Assembly: GCF_000179555.1 (NCBI RefSeq)
Contig: NZ_AECZ01000016.1
Location: 1-64,000 of the forward strand
Reading direction: 5' to 3'
From: Solidesulfovibrio fructosivorans JJ]
GTDB taxonomy: Bacteria; Desulfobacterota; Desulfovibrionia; Desulfovibrionales; Desulfovibrionaceae
DNA: 64,000 nt
Shown: positions 33,492-41,540 of the stretch, piece after piece
Layout of the letters: the number at the start of each line of letters is the position of its first letter
How positions within the stretch are numbered: position 1 is the stretch's first letter
Program-made: the position numbers and the translations under genes
Notes under the pieces: generated by a model
Told to the model about the DNA's origin: nothing
Database searches by the model: none
Seen by the model: only the letters and a program-made list of their open reading frames with translations

Positions 33492-34739
33492 TTACTTGTT
33501 GGCCGGGAAGACCGGGGTGTAGCCGGCGCGACGGGCGGACTTCGGCCACACGGTCACGCGCTGGGGTTTGCCGTCGACCTTGGCCACCTGGACGATGACG
33601 ATGCCGGCATTCTTGTTCTGGCCGTCCTTGTCGAACTCGACGCCGTCGTAGGAGACGATCATGGCCGGGCCGGTGGTGAGCTTGGTGGTGGCCAGGGCCT
33701 CGCGGAGCTTGGCCGGGTCGGTGGAGCCGGCGCGTTCCAGGGCGTCGGCGATGACGTACATGGAGACGTAGGCGTCCACGGATTCGCCGGTCATGTCGTA
33801 GCCGTACTTCTTCTTGAACTTGGCGTTGGTTTCCTTGGCCCCGGGCTTGTTGACGTCGGTGTTCCACTCGACCTCGTCGAAAAAGCCCAAGGCGTTGTCG
33901 CCGGTATTCTCCAGGAACTTGGGATCGGCATGGCCGCCGCCGCTGGTCAGCACGACCTTGGGCTTGAGCTGCATTTCGGCCATGGTGTTGGTCAAGAGGA
34001 TGGCGTCGGCGGCGTTGGAGACGAGCATCACGATGTCGGGATTGGCGGCCTTCAGCTTGGTCACCACCGGGGTCAGGTCCGTGGCCGTGGACGGATAGGG
34101 CTCGTCGAGCACGACCTTGTAGCCGTCCTTTTCGGCCAGCTTGCGCCACTTCTCGGCAAAGCCGGTGCCCCAGTCGCCGTTCTCGAAGACAAAGGCGATG
34201 GTGTTGAGCTTGGTGCCGGTTTCCGCCTGCATGTCCTTGAGGAAGCGGAACTGGTCGCGCACCCACCAGGAGTCCTTGGCGGCCACGCGGAAGATGTTCT
34301 TGAAGCCGCGCTCGGTGATGGTGTCGCGCACGGCCACGGGCACGACAAAGGGGATGCCGTAGCGTTCGGCGACCTGGGTGGCCGGATAGGTGACGGCGGA
34401 GTTCCAGCAGCCGGTCAGGATGTTGACCTTCTCGGTGTTGATGAGCCGCTCGGTCTCGGTGACGCCAACCGTGGGGTCGGACTTGCTGTCGGCATAGACG
34501 AGGTCGAGCTTGGCCCCGCCCAGGGATTTGATGCCGCCGGCGGCGTTTATTTCCTCGACGGCCATTTCCCGGGCCTGCTTGCCCTGGACGCCGACCGAGG
34601 CCGACGGGCCGGACATGGGCTCGACGTTGCCGATCTTGACCACCTTGTCGGCGGCGGCGGCCGGCGATGCGGCCAGGAAAAGCCCCAGCGCCGCGGCCAG
34701 GCAGCAAGCTACCAGCGATCGTTTACCCTGCGATTTCAT
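33492..34739 (-). CDS. livK: periplasmic amino acid/amide-binding protein LivK-type
   Basis: A 415-residue type I solute-binding protein. The signal peptide has a KRSLVACCLAAALGLFLAAS core with probable cleavage after SPAAAA. The mature protein begins KVVKIGNVEPMSGPSASVG, typical of Leu/Ile/Val and amide-binding proteins. It delivers substrate to LivHMGF. The aminotransferase 42 bases upstream suggests that the ligand is an amino or omega-amino acid rather than necessarily a branched-chain one. Confidence 0.94.
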   Translation of the reverse strand: MKSQGKRSLVACCLAAALGLFLAASPAAAADKVVKIGNVEPMSGPSASVGVQGKQAREMAVEEINAAGGIKSLGGAKLDLVYADSKSDPTVGVTETERLINTEKVNILTGCWNSAVTYPATQVAERYGIPFVVPVAVRDTITERGFKNIFRVAAKDSWWVRDQFRFLKDMQAETGTKLNTIAFVFENGDWGTGFAEKWRKLAEKDGYKVVLDEPYPSTATDLTPVVTKLKAANPDIVMLVSNAADAILLTNTMAEMQLKPKVVLTSGGGHADPKFLENTGDNALGFFDEVEWNTDVNKPGAKETNAKFKKKYGYDMTGESVDAYVSMYVIADALERAGSTDPAKLREALATTKLTTGPAMIVSYDGVEFDKDGQNKNAGIVIVQVAKVDGKPQRVTVWPKSARRAGYTPVFPANK

Positions 34740-34781
34740 GCGTTACCCCTTGGTTGACGGTTGCTGTCGGTCGGGCCTCGT

Positions 34782-36107
34782 CTATTTGCCGAGGTTCTTG
34801 GAAACCTCGCGGATGCCGCGTTCCATGATGTCCAGGCCGCGCGCGAGCTGCTCGTCGCTGATGACCAGCGGCATGAGCGCGCGGATGCAGTTGCCGAAGT
34901 TGCCGCAGGAAAGCACGAGCAGGCCATTGTCCTGGCAGTACTTGACCACGCCCTTGGCCGCTTCGGGACAGGGCGTCTTGGTCGCCCGGTCGGAGACGAA
35001 CTCCAGGGCGCGCATGGCCCCGAGGCCCCGGGCGTCGCCGATGAGGGGGAATTCGTCCTTCCAGGCCTCGAACCGGGCTTTCAGCGTGTCGCCCAGGCGC
35101 ACGGCCGCGCCCAGGAGGTCGTCCTGCTCGAAGGCGTCCATGACGGCGAGGCCGGCCCGGCAGGCCAGCGGGTTGCCGCCGTAGGTGCCGCCGATGCCGC
35201 CGACATGGACGGAATCCATGATGTCCGCCTTGCCGATGACGCCGGCCAGAGGCAGACCGCCGCCCATGCTCTTGGCCACGCTCATGAGGTCGGGCTCCAC
35301 GCCGAAATGCTCCATGGCAAAAAGCTTGGAGGTGCGGCCGAAGCCGGACTGGACCTCGTCGGCCACGAACACGATGCCGAACTCGTCGCAGATGGCCCGG
35401 AGCTTCACGAAGAATTCCGCCGGCGGCACGACGAAGCCGCCCTCGCCCTGGACCGGTTCGGCGATGATGCAGGCGATCTGCTCGGCGGCGGCGGTGCCGA
35501 TGAAAAATTCGCGCATCTTGTCGGCGCAGGCCACGCCGCAGTCGGGATAGGAAAGTCCCAGCGGGCAGCGGTAGCAGTAGGCGTAGTACGGGTACTGGTA
35601 GACTTCCGAAGCCATGGGGCCGAAGGCGTACTTGTAGGGCTTGACCTTGCTGGTGAGGCTCATGGCCAGAAGCGTGCGGCCGTGGAAGGCGTTCTTCATG
35701 GACACAGCGCCAGGCCGGCCGGTGTGGCAGCGGGCGATTTTGACCGTGTTTTCCACGGCTTCCGAGCCGCTATTGACAAAAAGGGCTTTTTTCGGGCTCT
35801 CGCCGGCGGCGGCCTCGCACACGCGGCGGGCGAGCTCCACGTACGGCTCGTACATGGTGATCATGGAACAGGTGTGGAGGTACTTGTCGGCCTGGTCCTT
35901 GATGGCGGCCACGACGCGCGGGTGGCAGTGGCCGACATTGAGCACGCCGATGCCGCCGACGAAATCGATGAATTCGCGGCCGGCGACGTCCCGCAGCAAG
36001 GCGCCCTGGGCGGATTCGACGAAGAAGGGCGTGGCGTTGGGATGGCCCTTGGGGACGAAACGTTCACGCAACGTTTGCAGTTGGCTCGCCTTGTCAGTGG
36101 TGTTCAC
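34782..36107 (-). CDS. gabT: class III aminotransferase (4-aminobutyrate-type)
   Basis: A 441-residue PLP enzyme moving the amino group of an omega-amino acid (GABA or similar) to 2-oxoglutarate. Motifs: SGSEA 113-117 (phosphate cup), DEVQ 250-253 (pyridine-N aspartate), Lys279 in SVAKSMGGG (Schiff base). A Cys-rich insertion, CYRCPLGLSYPDCGVACA (178-194), is present. The GTG at 36107 has GAGG upstream. A consensus sigma-54 promoter lies about 75 bases before the start, and the gene is first in the liv operon. The exact substrate is inferred; the semialdehyde dehydrogenase nearby supports GABA-like use. Confidence 0.88.
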   Translation of the reverse strand: MNTTDKASQLQTLRERFVPKGHPNATPFFVESAQGALLRDVAGREFIDFVGGIGVLNVGHCHPRVVAAIKDQADKYLHTCSMITMYEPYVELARRVCEAAAGESPKKALFVNSGSEAVENTVKIARCHTGRPGAVSMKNAFHGRTLLAMSLTSKVKPYKYAFGPMASEVYQYPYYAYCYRCPLGLSYPDCGVACADKMREFFIGTAAAEQIACIIAEPVQGEGGFVVPPAEFFVKLRAICDEFGIVFVADEVQSGFGRTSKLFAMEHFGVEPDLMSVAKSMGGGLPLAGVIGKADIMDSVHVGGIGGTYGGNPLACRAGLAVMDAFEQDDLLGAAVRLGDTLKARFEAWKDEFPLIGDARGLGAMRALEFVSDRATKTPCPEAAKGVVKYCQDNGLLVLSCGNFGNCIRALMPLVISDEQLARGLDIMERGIREVSKNLGK

Positions 36108-36182
36108 GGAGCATCCTCGAAGTTGACGGTTGTGGGCGAAATCGCCGCGAACAATAAGCACCTAAACGTCAACCCGACGTAG

Positions 36183-36200
36183 CAGCAAAAACCACGCCAG
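36183..36200 (-). promoter_or_regulatory. sigma-54 promoter of the aminotransferase-liv operon
   Basis: On the minus strand CTGGCGTGGTTTTTGCTG has the invariant GG (36198-36197) and GC (36186-36185) exactly 10 bases apart, matching TGGCAC-N5-TTGCW well. A start about 12 bases downstream would leave a leader of about 65 bases before the GTG at 36107. Three palindromic sites lie upstream, next to a sigma-54 activator gene. Confidence 0.75.
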
Positions 36201-36269
36201 TCGCATATTACAAAAAAATATTTTAATATTAAATAGTTATAAAAACACCCCGCTTTTAACGATATGAGT

Positions 36270-36347
36270 TTGATTCATAAAAGAATCAACATATTTGTAA
36301 AAATTCAATTACAGCAAATCATTGCCGCCGATTCATTCCTGAATCGG
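36270..36347. promoter_or_regulatory. two upstream activator palindromes (TGATTCA-N4-TGAATCA type)
   Basis: TTGATTC-N6-GAATCAA at 36270-36289 and CCGATTCA-TTCC-TGAATCGG at 36328-36347 are perfect inverted repeats centred about 90 and 145 bp upstream of the sigma-54 promoter. They share the GATTCA core with a third copy at 36518. They are the expected positions for an enhancer-binding activator. The rest of 36350-36510 holds no other recognisable signal. Confidence 0.7.
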
Positions 36348-36517
36348 CTTCAAACACCGGCCCCATGGGAACCTCGCGGGCCATCGCATAACACCCGGAA
36401 GGGGAGCAACGCACCGGTTTGAACAAAAACGGCAAATAGGGCGGGATGGCTATGGAAAAGCGCCTGCCGTGGGGTCGATGCGGACATCCCGCCGGAGGCG
36501 CAGCGGCGGGAAGAAGC

Positions 36518-36535
36518 TGATTCAGAAGTGAATCA
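36518..36535. promoter_or_regulatory. third activator palindrome overlapping the activator's stop codon
   Basis: TGATTCA-GAAG-TGAATCA is a perfect inverted repeat. Its right arm includes the TGA stop of the sigma-54 activator gene (36533-36535). It lies about 335 bp upstream of the sigma-54 promoter, within enhancer range. Confidence 0.6.
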
Positions 36536-38236
36536 ATCCCGGGTCAAGGCGTACCGTTTGAGCTTGCGTACCACGGTCGCCTGGCTCACGCCAAGATAGG
36601 CGGCCATCTCCCGTGTCGTGCGACAGGCGGCCATGGCCTCGCGCAGCCGACGCAGGTTCGTCTGGTCCGTGGACTCGGCCAGGCTGCGCGGCGCGGCCTC
36701 CGCCCCGCCCTCCCCGGCCTCCAGGGCCAAGGCCTCCTCCAGGGCGTCGGTGAGGTCGTCGTCCTCGCTCATGACGAAGGCCTTCTGGATCAGGCTCACC
36801 AGCTCGCGCACGTTGCCCGGAAAATCGTGGGCCTCGAGCAGGCGCATGGCCTTGGCCGAAAGGCGCTTGGCCTTGCCGTGCCGGACGTTTTGCTGGGCCA
36901 GGTAGAATTCGGCCAGGCCGAAGATGTCCTCGCGGCGCTCGCGCAGGGGCAGGATGCGCACCACGAAGGTGTTGAGCCGGTAGTAGAGATCCTTGCGGAA
37001 AAGCCGCCGCTCCACCAGCCCCTCCATGTCGCAGTTGGTGGCGGCCACAACCCGGCACTCCACCACCCGGGACTCGGACCCGCCCAGGCGGCGCAGCTCA
37101 TGGTCGTCGAGGTACTTGAGCAGCTTGGCCTGGACCGAGAGCGGAATGTCGCCCACCTCGTCGAGAAAAAGCGTGCCGCCCATGGCCAGCTCGATAAGCC
37201 CGGCCTTGCCGCCTTCCCGGGCTCCGGTGAAGGCCCCCTTCTCATAGCCGAAGATTTCCGCCTCGAAGAGGTTCTCCGGGACCGCCGGACAGTTGATCTG
37301 GATAAAGGGCTTCTTGGCCCGGGGGCTGACCTGGTGCAGGAATTTGGCGAGAAGCCCCTTGCCCGTGCCGGACTCGCCAAGCAGCAAAATGCGCGTCACG
37401 TCCATCTGGGCGAGCTTCAAAAGCGTGCGCAAGGTCCGCTGCATCTGCGGGCTTCGGGCCACGATGTCCTTCTGGGACAGCTCGTAGAGCGAAAGTTCGG
37501 CCAGCTCGCTGCGGTAGCGCTCCTCCACCTTGCGGGCGTGCTGCAAGCCCTGGCGCAGGTTGTTGAGCTCGGTCACGTCGCGCTCGTTGACCACCACCAG
37601 GGCCACATGGCCGTCGGTGTCGAGCACCGGCGAGGCCGTGACCAGCAGTTGTTTGCCCGTGCGGGTGATGTGCTGGATCATGCTGGCCTGCTTTTTGGTG
37701 GCCATGACCTCCACCGTGGCCGAGCGGTCCACCATGCCGTCCGCCACGATGCAGGCGACGTCCTTGCCGATGTAGTCGGCGGCCTCGATGGAATTGAGCC
37801 GCTCCGAGGCGGCGTTGATCTCCAGGATCACGCCCTCGCCCGTGCAGATCCAGATGCCGTCGGACACGGAATCGAGCACCGAGCGCAGCTGGTCGTCCAC
37901 CACCGGCCCGCAGCCGCCCTGCGGATCGCCGCACAGGATCGACGCGCCGGCGACGCGGCCGTCCGGGCCGGTGATGGGCACGATGCGGGCCGTGCGCACG
38001 TTGCCGGCCACGGCGAAGGTGGCGCAGGCCCCCTGCCCGCTGGCCAGGCAACCGGCCGCCGCCTGCCACAGGTCGGGGCGCACCAGCGGCAGGGCGACGC
38101 CCGGGGCGGCCGTCTCCGGCCCAAGCAGCTTTCCGGCCGCCGGATTGGCCGTGACCACCCGGCCGTCGGCGTCCACGGCGAGCAGGGCGCCGGTCAGGGA
38201 GCGCAGGATGTCGGCGTCGGTGAAGGGGGCTGGCAT
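36533..38236 (-). CDS. PAS-PAS sigma-54-dependent transcriptional activator
   Basis: A 567-residue enhancer-binding protein. Two PAS-like sensor domains (about 5-105 and 115-225) lead into an AAA+ domain with Walker A GESGTGKG (287-294), canonical GAFTGA (334-339) and Walker B LFLDEVGD. The C-terminal TyrR-type HTH is TREMAAYLGVSQATVVRKL. The ATG at 38236 has only a weak ribosome-binding site; longer in-frame starts overlap the promoter region and look non-coding. It lies directly upstream of a sigma-54 promoter and three palindromes, so it most likely activates the aminotransferase-liv operon. Confidence 0.92.
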   Translation of the reverse strand: MPAPFTDADILRSLTGALLAVDADGRVVTANPAAGKLLGPETAAPGVALPLVRPDLWQAAAGCLASGQGACATFAVAGNVRTARIVPITGPDGRVAGASILCGDPQGGCGPVVDDQLRSVLDSVSDGIWICTGEGVILEINAASERLNSIEAADYIGKDVACIVADGMVDRSATVEVMATKKQASMIQHITRTGKQLLVTASPVLDTDGHVALVVVNERDVTELNNLRQGLQHARKVEERYRSELAELSLYELSQKDIVARSPQMQRTLRTLLKLAQMDVTRILLLGESGTGKGLLAKFLHQVSPRAKKPFIQINCPAVPENLFEAEIFGYEKGAFTGAREGGKAGLIELAMGGTLFLDEVGDIPLSVQAKLLKYLDDHELRRLGGSESRVVECRVVAATNCDMEGLVERRLFRKDLYYRLNTFVVRILPLRERREDIFGLAEFYLAQQNVRHGKAKRLSAKAMRLLEAHDFPGNVRELVSLIQKAFVMSEDDDLTDALEEALALEAGEGGAEAAPRSLAESTDQTNLRRLREAMAACRTTREMAAYLGVSQATVVRKLKRYALTRD

Positions 38237-38565
38237 GGAAGGTCCGCGAAATTTTTTTCGGGGCGCGGCAAACGCGCCGCATCCCTGGCCGTAAACTGGC
38301 ACACAAGCGCCTTCGGAGGCAACCGAGGCCTTCGCGTCGCGGCCGTTTCCAAGCGGCGAAAAAGAGTGCGCGACCCTTGCGCGGCGGACGTGTCCGGGCT
38401 TATACGCCTGGACCCAATGGCCCCCCGGCCTGCCGCGCGCGCTGCCCGACACGCGAAATGAAGTTCTATCCTATTTGTTTTATTTATTTTCATGGCAGCA
38501 GTCGTATCTCCGCGCACGGTGAACCCGGGCGTCAAACGCGTCAACGCACCAACAGGGGGAAGATC
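38237..38565. other. divergent intergenic region between the activator and the dehydrogenase
   Basis: About 330 bases. No GATTCA palindrome and no convincing GG-N10-GC promoter is seen. A T/A-richer stretch before 38500 may hold the dehydrogenase promoter. Confidence 0.4.
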
Positions 38566-40020
38566 ATGTTGCAGCTTTCCGATCCGCAACTTTTCCGCGA
38601 AGCCTGCCTTGTGAACGGCCAATGGGTCGCGGCGGCCGGCGGCGAGACCATGGAAGTGACCAACCCCGCCGACGGGTCCGTGGTCGGGCGTGTGCCCAAG
38701 CTCTCCGAAAAGGAAATCGAGGGCGTCGTCGCGGCGGCGAATGCGGCCTTTCGGCCCTGGGCGGCCCTGGCCGCTCCCCAGCGCGCGGCGGTCCTGGAAA
38801 AATGGCACGCCCTTATCCTGGCCAACGCCGACGATCTGGCCGCCATCCTCACCACCGAGCAGGGGAAGCCCTTGGCCGAGGCCAAGGGCGAGATCATGTA
38901 CGCGGCGTCTTTCATCAAGTGGTTCGCCGAGGAAGCCCGCCGCGTCTACGGCGACGTGATCCCCGCGCCCACGGCCGACAAGCGGCTCATTGTGCTCAAG
39001 CAGCCGGTCGGGGTCACCGCCGCCATCACGCCCTGGAACTTCCCGGCGGCCATGATCACCCGTAAGGCCGGACCGGCCCTGGCCGCCGGCTGCGCCATGA
39101 TCGTGCGCCCGGCCGCCCAGACGCCCTTTACCGCCCTGGCCCTGGCCGAGCTGGCCGTGCGGGCCGGTGTGCCGGCCGGCGTGTTCCAGGTCGTCACCGG
39201 CTCTTCGCGCGCCATCGGCGCGATGCTGACCGCCAGCGACACCGTGCGCAAGCTGTCTTTCACCGGCTCCACCGAGGTCGGCCGCCTGCTCATGGCCCAA
39301 TGCGCCCCGACCATCAAGCGCATTTCCCTGGAGCTTGGCGGCAACGCCCCCTTCATCGTCTTCGACGACGCCGACCTCGACGCCGCCGTGGCCGGGGCCA
39401 TCGCCTCGAAATACCGCAATGCCGGCCAGACCTGCGTGTGCGCCAACCGGCTCTACGTCCAGTCCGGGGTCTACGACGCCTTCGCGAAAAAGCTCGCCAC
39501 CGCCGTGGGCGCCATGCCCATCGGCCGGGGCGACGCGCCGGGCGTCCAGATCGGCCCCATGATCGACGCCAAGGCTGTGGAAAAAGTGGAAAGCCATATC
39601 GCCGACGCCGTCTCCAAAGGCGCGAAAGTGGCCCTTGGCGGCAAGCGCCATGCGCTCGGCGGCAGCTTTTTCGAGCCCACCATCCTGACCGGCGTGACGC
39701 GCGAGATGCGCGTGGCCCGCGAGGAGACCTTCGGCCCCCTGGCCCCGCTTTTCCGCTTCGAGACCGAAGAGGAAGTCATCGCCGCGGCCAACGACACCGA
39801 GTACGGCCTGGCCGCCTACTTCTACACGGAAAACGCCGGCCGGGTCTGGCGCGTGGCCGAGGGACTGGAATACGGCCTGGTCGGCCACAACACCGGACTG
39901 GTCTCCAACGAAGTCGCCCCCTTCGGCGGCGTCAAACAGTCCGGCATCGGCCGCGAAGGCTCCAAGTACGGCATCGACGAATACCTCGAGATCAAATACG
40001 TCTGCTCCTGTATCGGGTAA
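38566..40020 (+). CDS. gabD: succinate-semialdehyde-type aldehyde dehydrogenase
   Basis: A 484-residue NAD(P)-dependent aldehyde dehydrogenase, the length of E. coli GabD (482). It has Asn158 (TPWNFPAAM), Glu256 (LELGGNAPF) and nucleophile Cys290 in GQTCVCANR; the CxC pair is typical of semialdehyde dehydrogenases. The usual Lys of the KPA cofactor motif is Arg181 (MIVRPAAQTPF), a mild departure. GGGGGAAG lies before the ATG. It would oxidise the semialdehyde made by the nearby aminotransferase. Confidence 0.9.
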   Translation: MLQLSDPQLFREACLVNGQWVAAAGGETMEVTNPADGSVVGRVPKLSEKEIEGVVAAANAAFRPWAALAAPQRAAVLEKWHALILANADDLAAILTTEQGKPLAEAKGEIMYAASFIKWFAEEARRVYGDVIPAPTADKRLIVLKQPVGVTAAITPWNFPAAMITRKAGPALAAGCAMIVRPAAQTPFTALALAELAVRAGVPAGVFQVVTGSSRAIGAMLTASDTVRKLSFTGSTEVGRLLMAQCAPTIKRISLELGGNAPFIVFDDADLDAAVAGAIASKYRNAGQTCVCANRLYVQSGVYDAFAKKLATAVGAMPIGRGDAPGVQIGPMIDAKAVEKVESHIADAVSKGAKVALGGKRHALGGSFFEPTILTGVTREMRVAREETFGPLAPLFRFETEEEVIAAANDTEYGLAAYFYTENAGRVWRVAEGLEYGLVGHNTGLVSNEVAPFGGVKQSGIGREGSKYGIDEYLEIKYVCSCIG

Positions 40021-40040
40021 GAGGGAAAGAAAATGAAGAT

Positions 40041-40081
40041 GCGAGAGGGGAAACCCTTTGAAAAGGGTTCTCCCCTCTCGC
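40041..40081. repeat. dispersed GCGAGAGGGG hairpin element, copy B
   Basis: Outer arms GCGAGAGGGG/CCCCTCTCGC and inner arms AACCCTTT/AAAGGGTT around a TGAA loop, with a one-base asymmetry. It lies between the convergent gabD and hlyD-like genes, where it could act as a two-way terminator. Confidence 0.65.
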
Positions 40082-40216
40082 GCTCTCCCCTTCCTAAATT
40101 TTTTCGATTTTCATCAACAACATTAGCGTGTTAAGCGGCACAAAAAAAGGGCCGCGCCAACATGGCACAACCCTGCCTTCTCCTGCGCGGTCCGCGTGAT
40201 TCCGGGGAAAAACGGC

Positions 40217-41302
40217 TTATTTCGTCAGCACGAGAACCGATGCGGTCGTGCCGACCCGAAGCGCCACATCCCGCGGTTTTTTCGTGATATGCACCCGCAC
40301 CGGCACGCGCTGGGCCAGCCGGATCCACTCGAATGTCGGGCTGATGGTGGGCAGAAGGTCCTGGCCGGTCGAGCCGTCATCCTGGGCGATGCCCTGGCCG
40401 ATGCTTTCCACCACGCCGGGAAGCGGCGTTTCCGGGTAGGACATGAGCGTCACCACGGCCTTGTCGCCTTTTCGGATGTTGTTGATGACGGTTTCCCGAA
40501 AATAGCCGGCGACCCAAAAACTTTCCGTGTCGACCAGGGCCAGAAGCGGCTGGTTGGCCACGGCCTGGCTGCCCAGGCGCAGATTCAGATTCGTGACATA
40601 CCCGTTAACCGGCGCCCTGACCTTGGTGAATTCGAGATTCAGCTTGGCCTGCTCCCACTGGGCGACCGCCTCCCGCAAATGCGGATTGTTTTCGCCCGGC
40701 GCGCCCAGGGCCGCCTTGGCCCGCGCCAGTTCCGCGCCGGCCTGGAGCTTGGCCGCGCCCGCCTTGTCGAGCTGGGCCTCGGCCTGGTTCAGGGACGCCT
40801 GGGCGGTGATGGCGCTTTCCTGACTCAAATCGAAATCCCGTCTGGCGATGGTGCCGTTGTCAACGAGGGTCTTGTTGCGGCCCAGGTCCTTGTGCACTTC
40901 CTCGGAATGCGCCTTGGCGCTGGTCACCCCGAAGGAGGCGTTGCGCACCGTGGTGCGACTTTGCTCCAAAGCAGCCTCCGCGCTTTTGACCTGGGCTTCC
41001 AGGTTTTCGATCTCGTCGCGCGTCTTGTCCAGATTGGCCCGGGCCTGATCCAACGCCGCCTGGTACGTCCGGGGGTCGATCTCGAAGAGCACATCCCCTT
41101 TATGGACGAACTGGTTGTCGATGACGGGCAATTGCACGATGGGACCGGAAACCCGGGGCGCGATTTGGACGATGTTGGCCCGGACCTTTCCGTCCCGTGT
41201 CCAGGGATCGAGCATGTATTGGCGGTACTTGAAGACGACCATGCCCAGGGCGGCCACGACGACCACCGTGGTGAGAAGCACTTTCCAGGAACGCAATTTC
41301 AT
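40217..41302 (-). CDS. HlyD/EmrA-family periplasmic adaptor (AaeA-like)
   Basis: A 361-residue membrane fusion protein with one N-terminal membrane anchor (LLTTVVVVAALGMVVF), a barrel-sandwich hybrid half (RVSGPIVQLPVIDNQFV), a long coiled-coil hairpin (about 90-210) and the second half VRAPVNGYVTNLNLRLG. It links the inner-membrane FUSC transporter to an outer-membrane channel. The ATG at 41302 starts at the basic MKLRSWK; upstream in-frame sequence lies within the DUF1656 gene. Confidence 0.9.
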   Translation of the reverse strand: MKLRSWKVLLTTVVVVAALGMVVFKYRQYMLDPWTRDGKVRANIVQIAPRVSGPIVQLPVIDNQFVHKGDVLFEIDPRTYQAALDQARANLDKTRDEIENLEAQVKSAEAALEQSRTTVRNASFGVTSAKAHSEEVHKDLGRNKTLVDNGTIARRDFDLSQESAITAQASLNQAEAQLDKAGAAKLQAGAELARAKAALGAPGENNPHLREAVAQWEQAKLNLEFTKVRAPVNGYVTNLNLRLGSQAVANQPLLALVDTESFWVAGYFRETVINNIRKGDKAVVTLMSYPETPLPGVVESIGQGIAQDDGSTGQDLLPTISPTFEWIRLAQRVPVRVHITKKPRDVALRVGTTASVLVLTK

Positions 41303-41307
41303 GGATG

Positions 41308-41520
41308 TCACCTTATAAAAAGCAGGGATTCTATCGCCCCGGTCAAAATGACGACCAGGGAGAGAAACACGAGGGGGGGCGCGGCAAAAAACCGGGATAG
41401 CCGGTAGCGGGTCAGGGCCCGGGTCAACCAATAGGACAGCAGCAGGCCGAGGGCTCCCGCCACCAGCATGGGCGGCAGAAAAACCCCGGCCAGATTGACT
41501 TCATACGGTGCGGACAACAT
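41308..41520 (-). CDS. DUF1656 small membrane protein (AaeX-like)
   Basis: A 70-residue protein with two membrane segments (LPPMLVAGALGLLLSYWL and PLVFLSLVVILTGAIESL) and the family start YEVNLAGVFLPP. It is found between the FUSC transporter and the HlyD adaptor, as in aaeXAB-type operons. GGAGAAGG precedes the ATG at 41520. Confidence 0.88.
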   Translation of the reverse strand: MLSAPYEVNLAGVFLPPMLVAGALGLLLSYWLTRALTRYRLSRFFAAPPLVFLSLVVILTGAIESLLFIR

Positions 41521-41540
41521 TTCCTTCTCCTTCGTCCGGT

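Noticed and set aside
33477-34757. Long plus-strand open frame opposite livK
   Set aside because: A GC-rich antisense shadow with Gly/Val/Asp-rich composition; the minus-strand protein is a clear family member.
36827-38461. Long plus-strand open frame opposite the sigma-54 activator
   Set aside because: An antisense shadow; codon bias and protein motifs support the minus strand.
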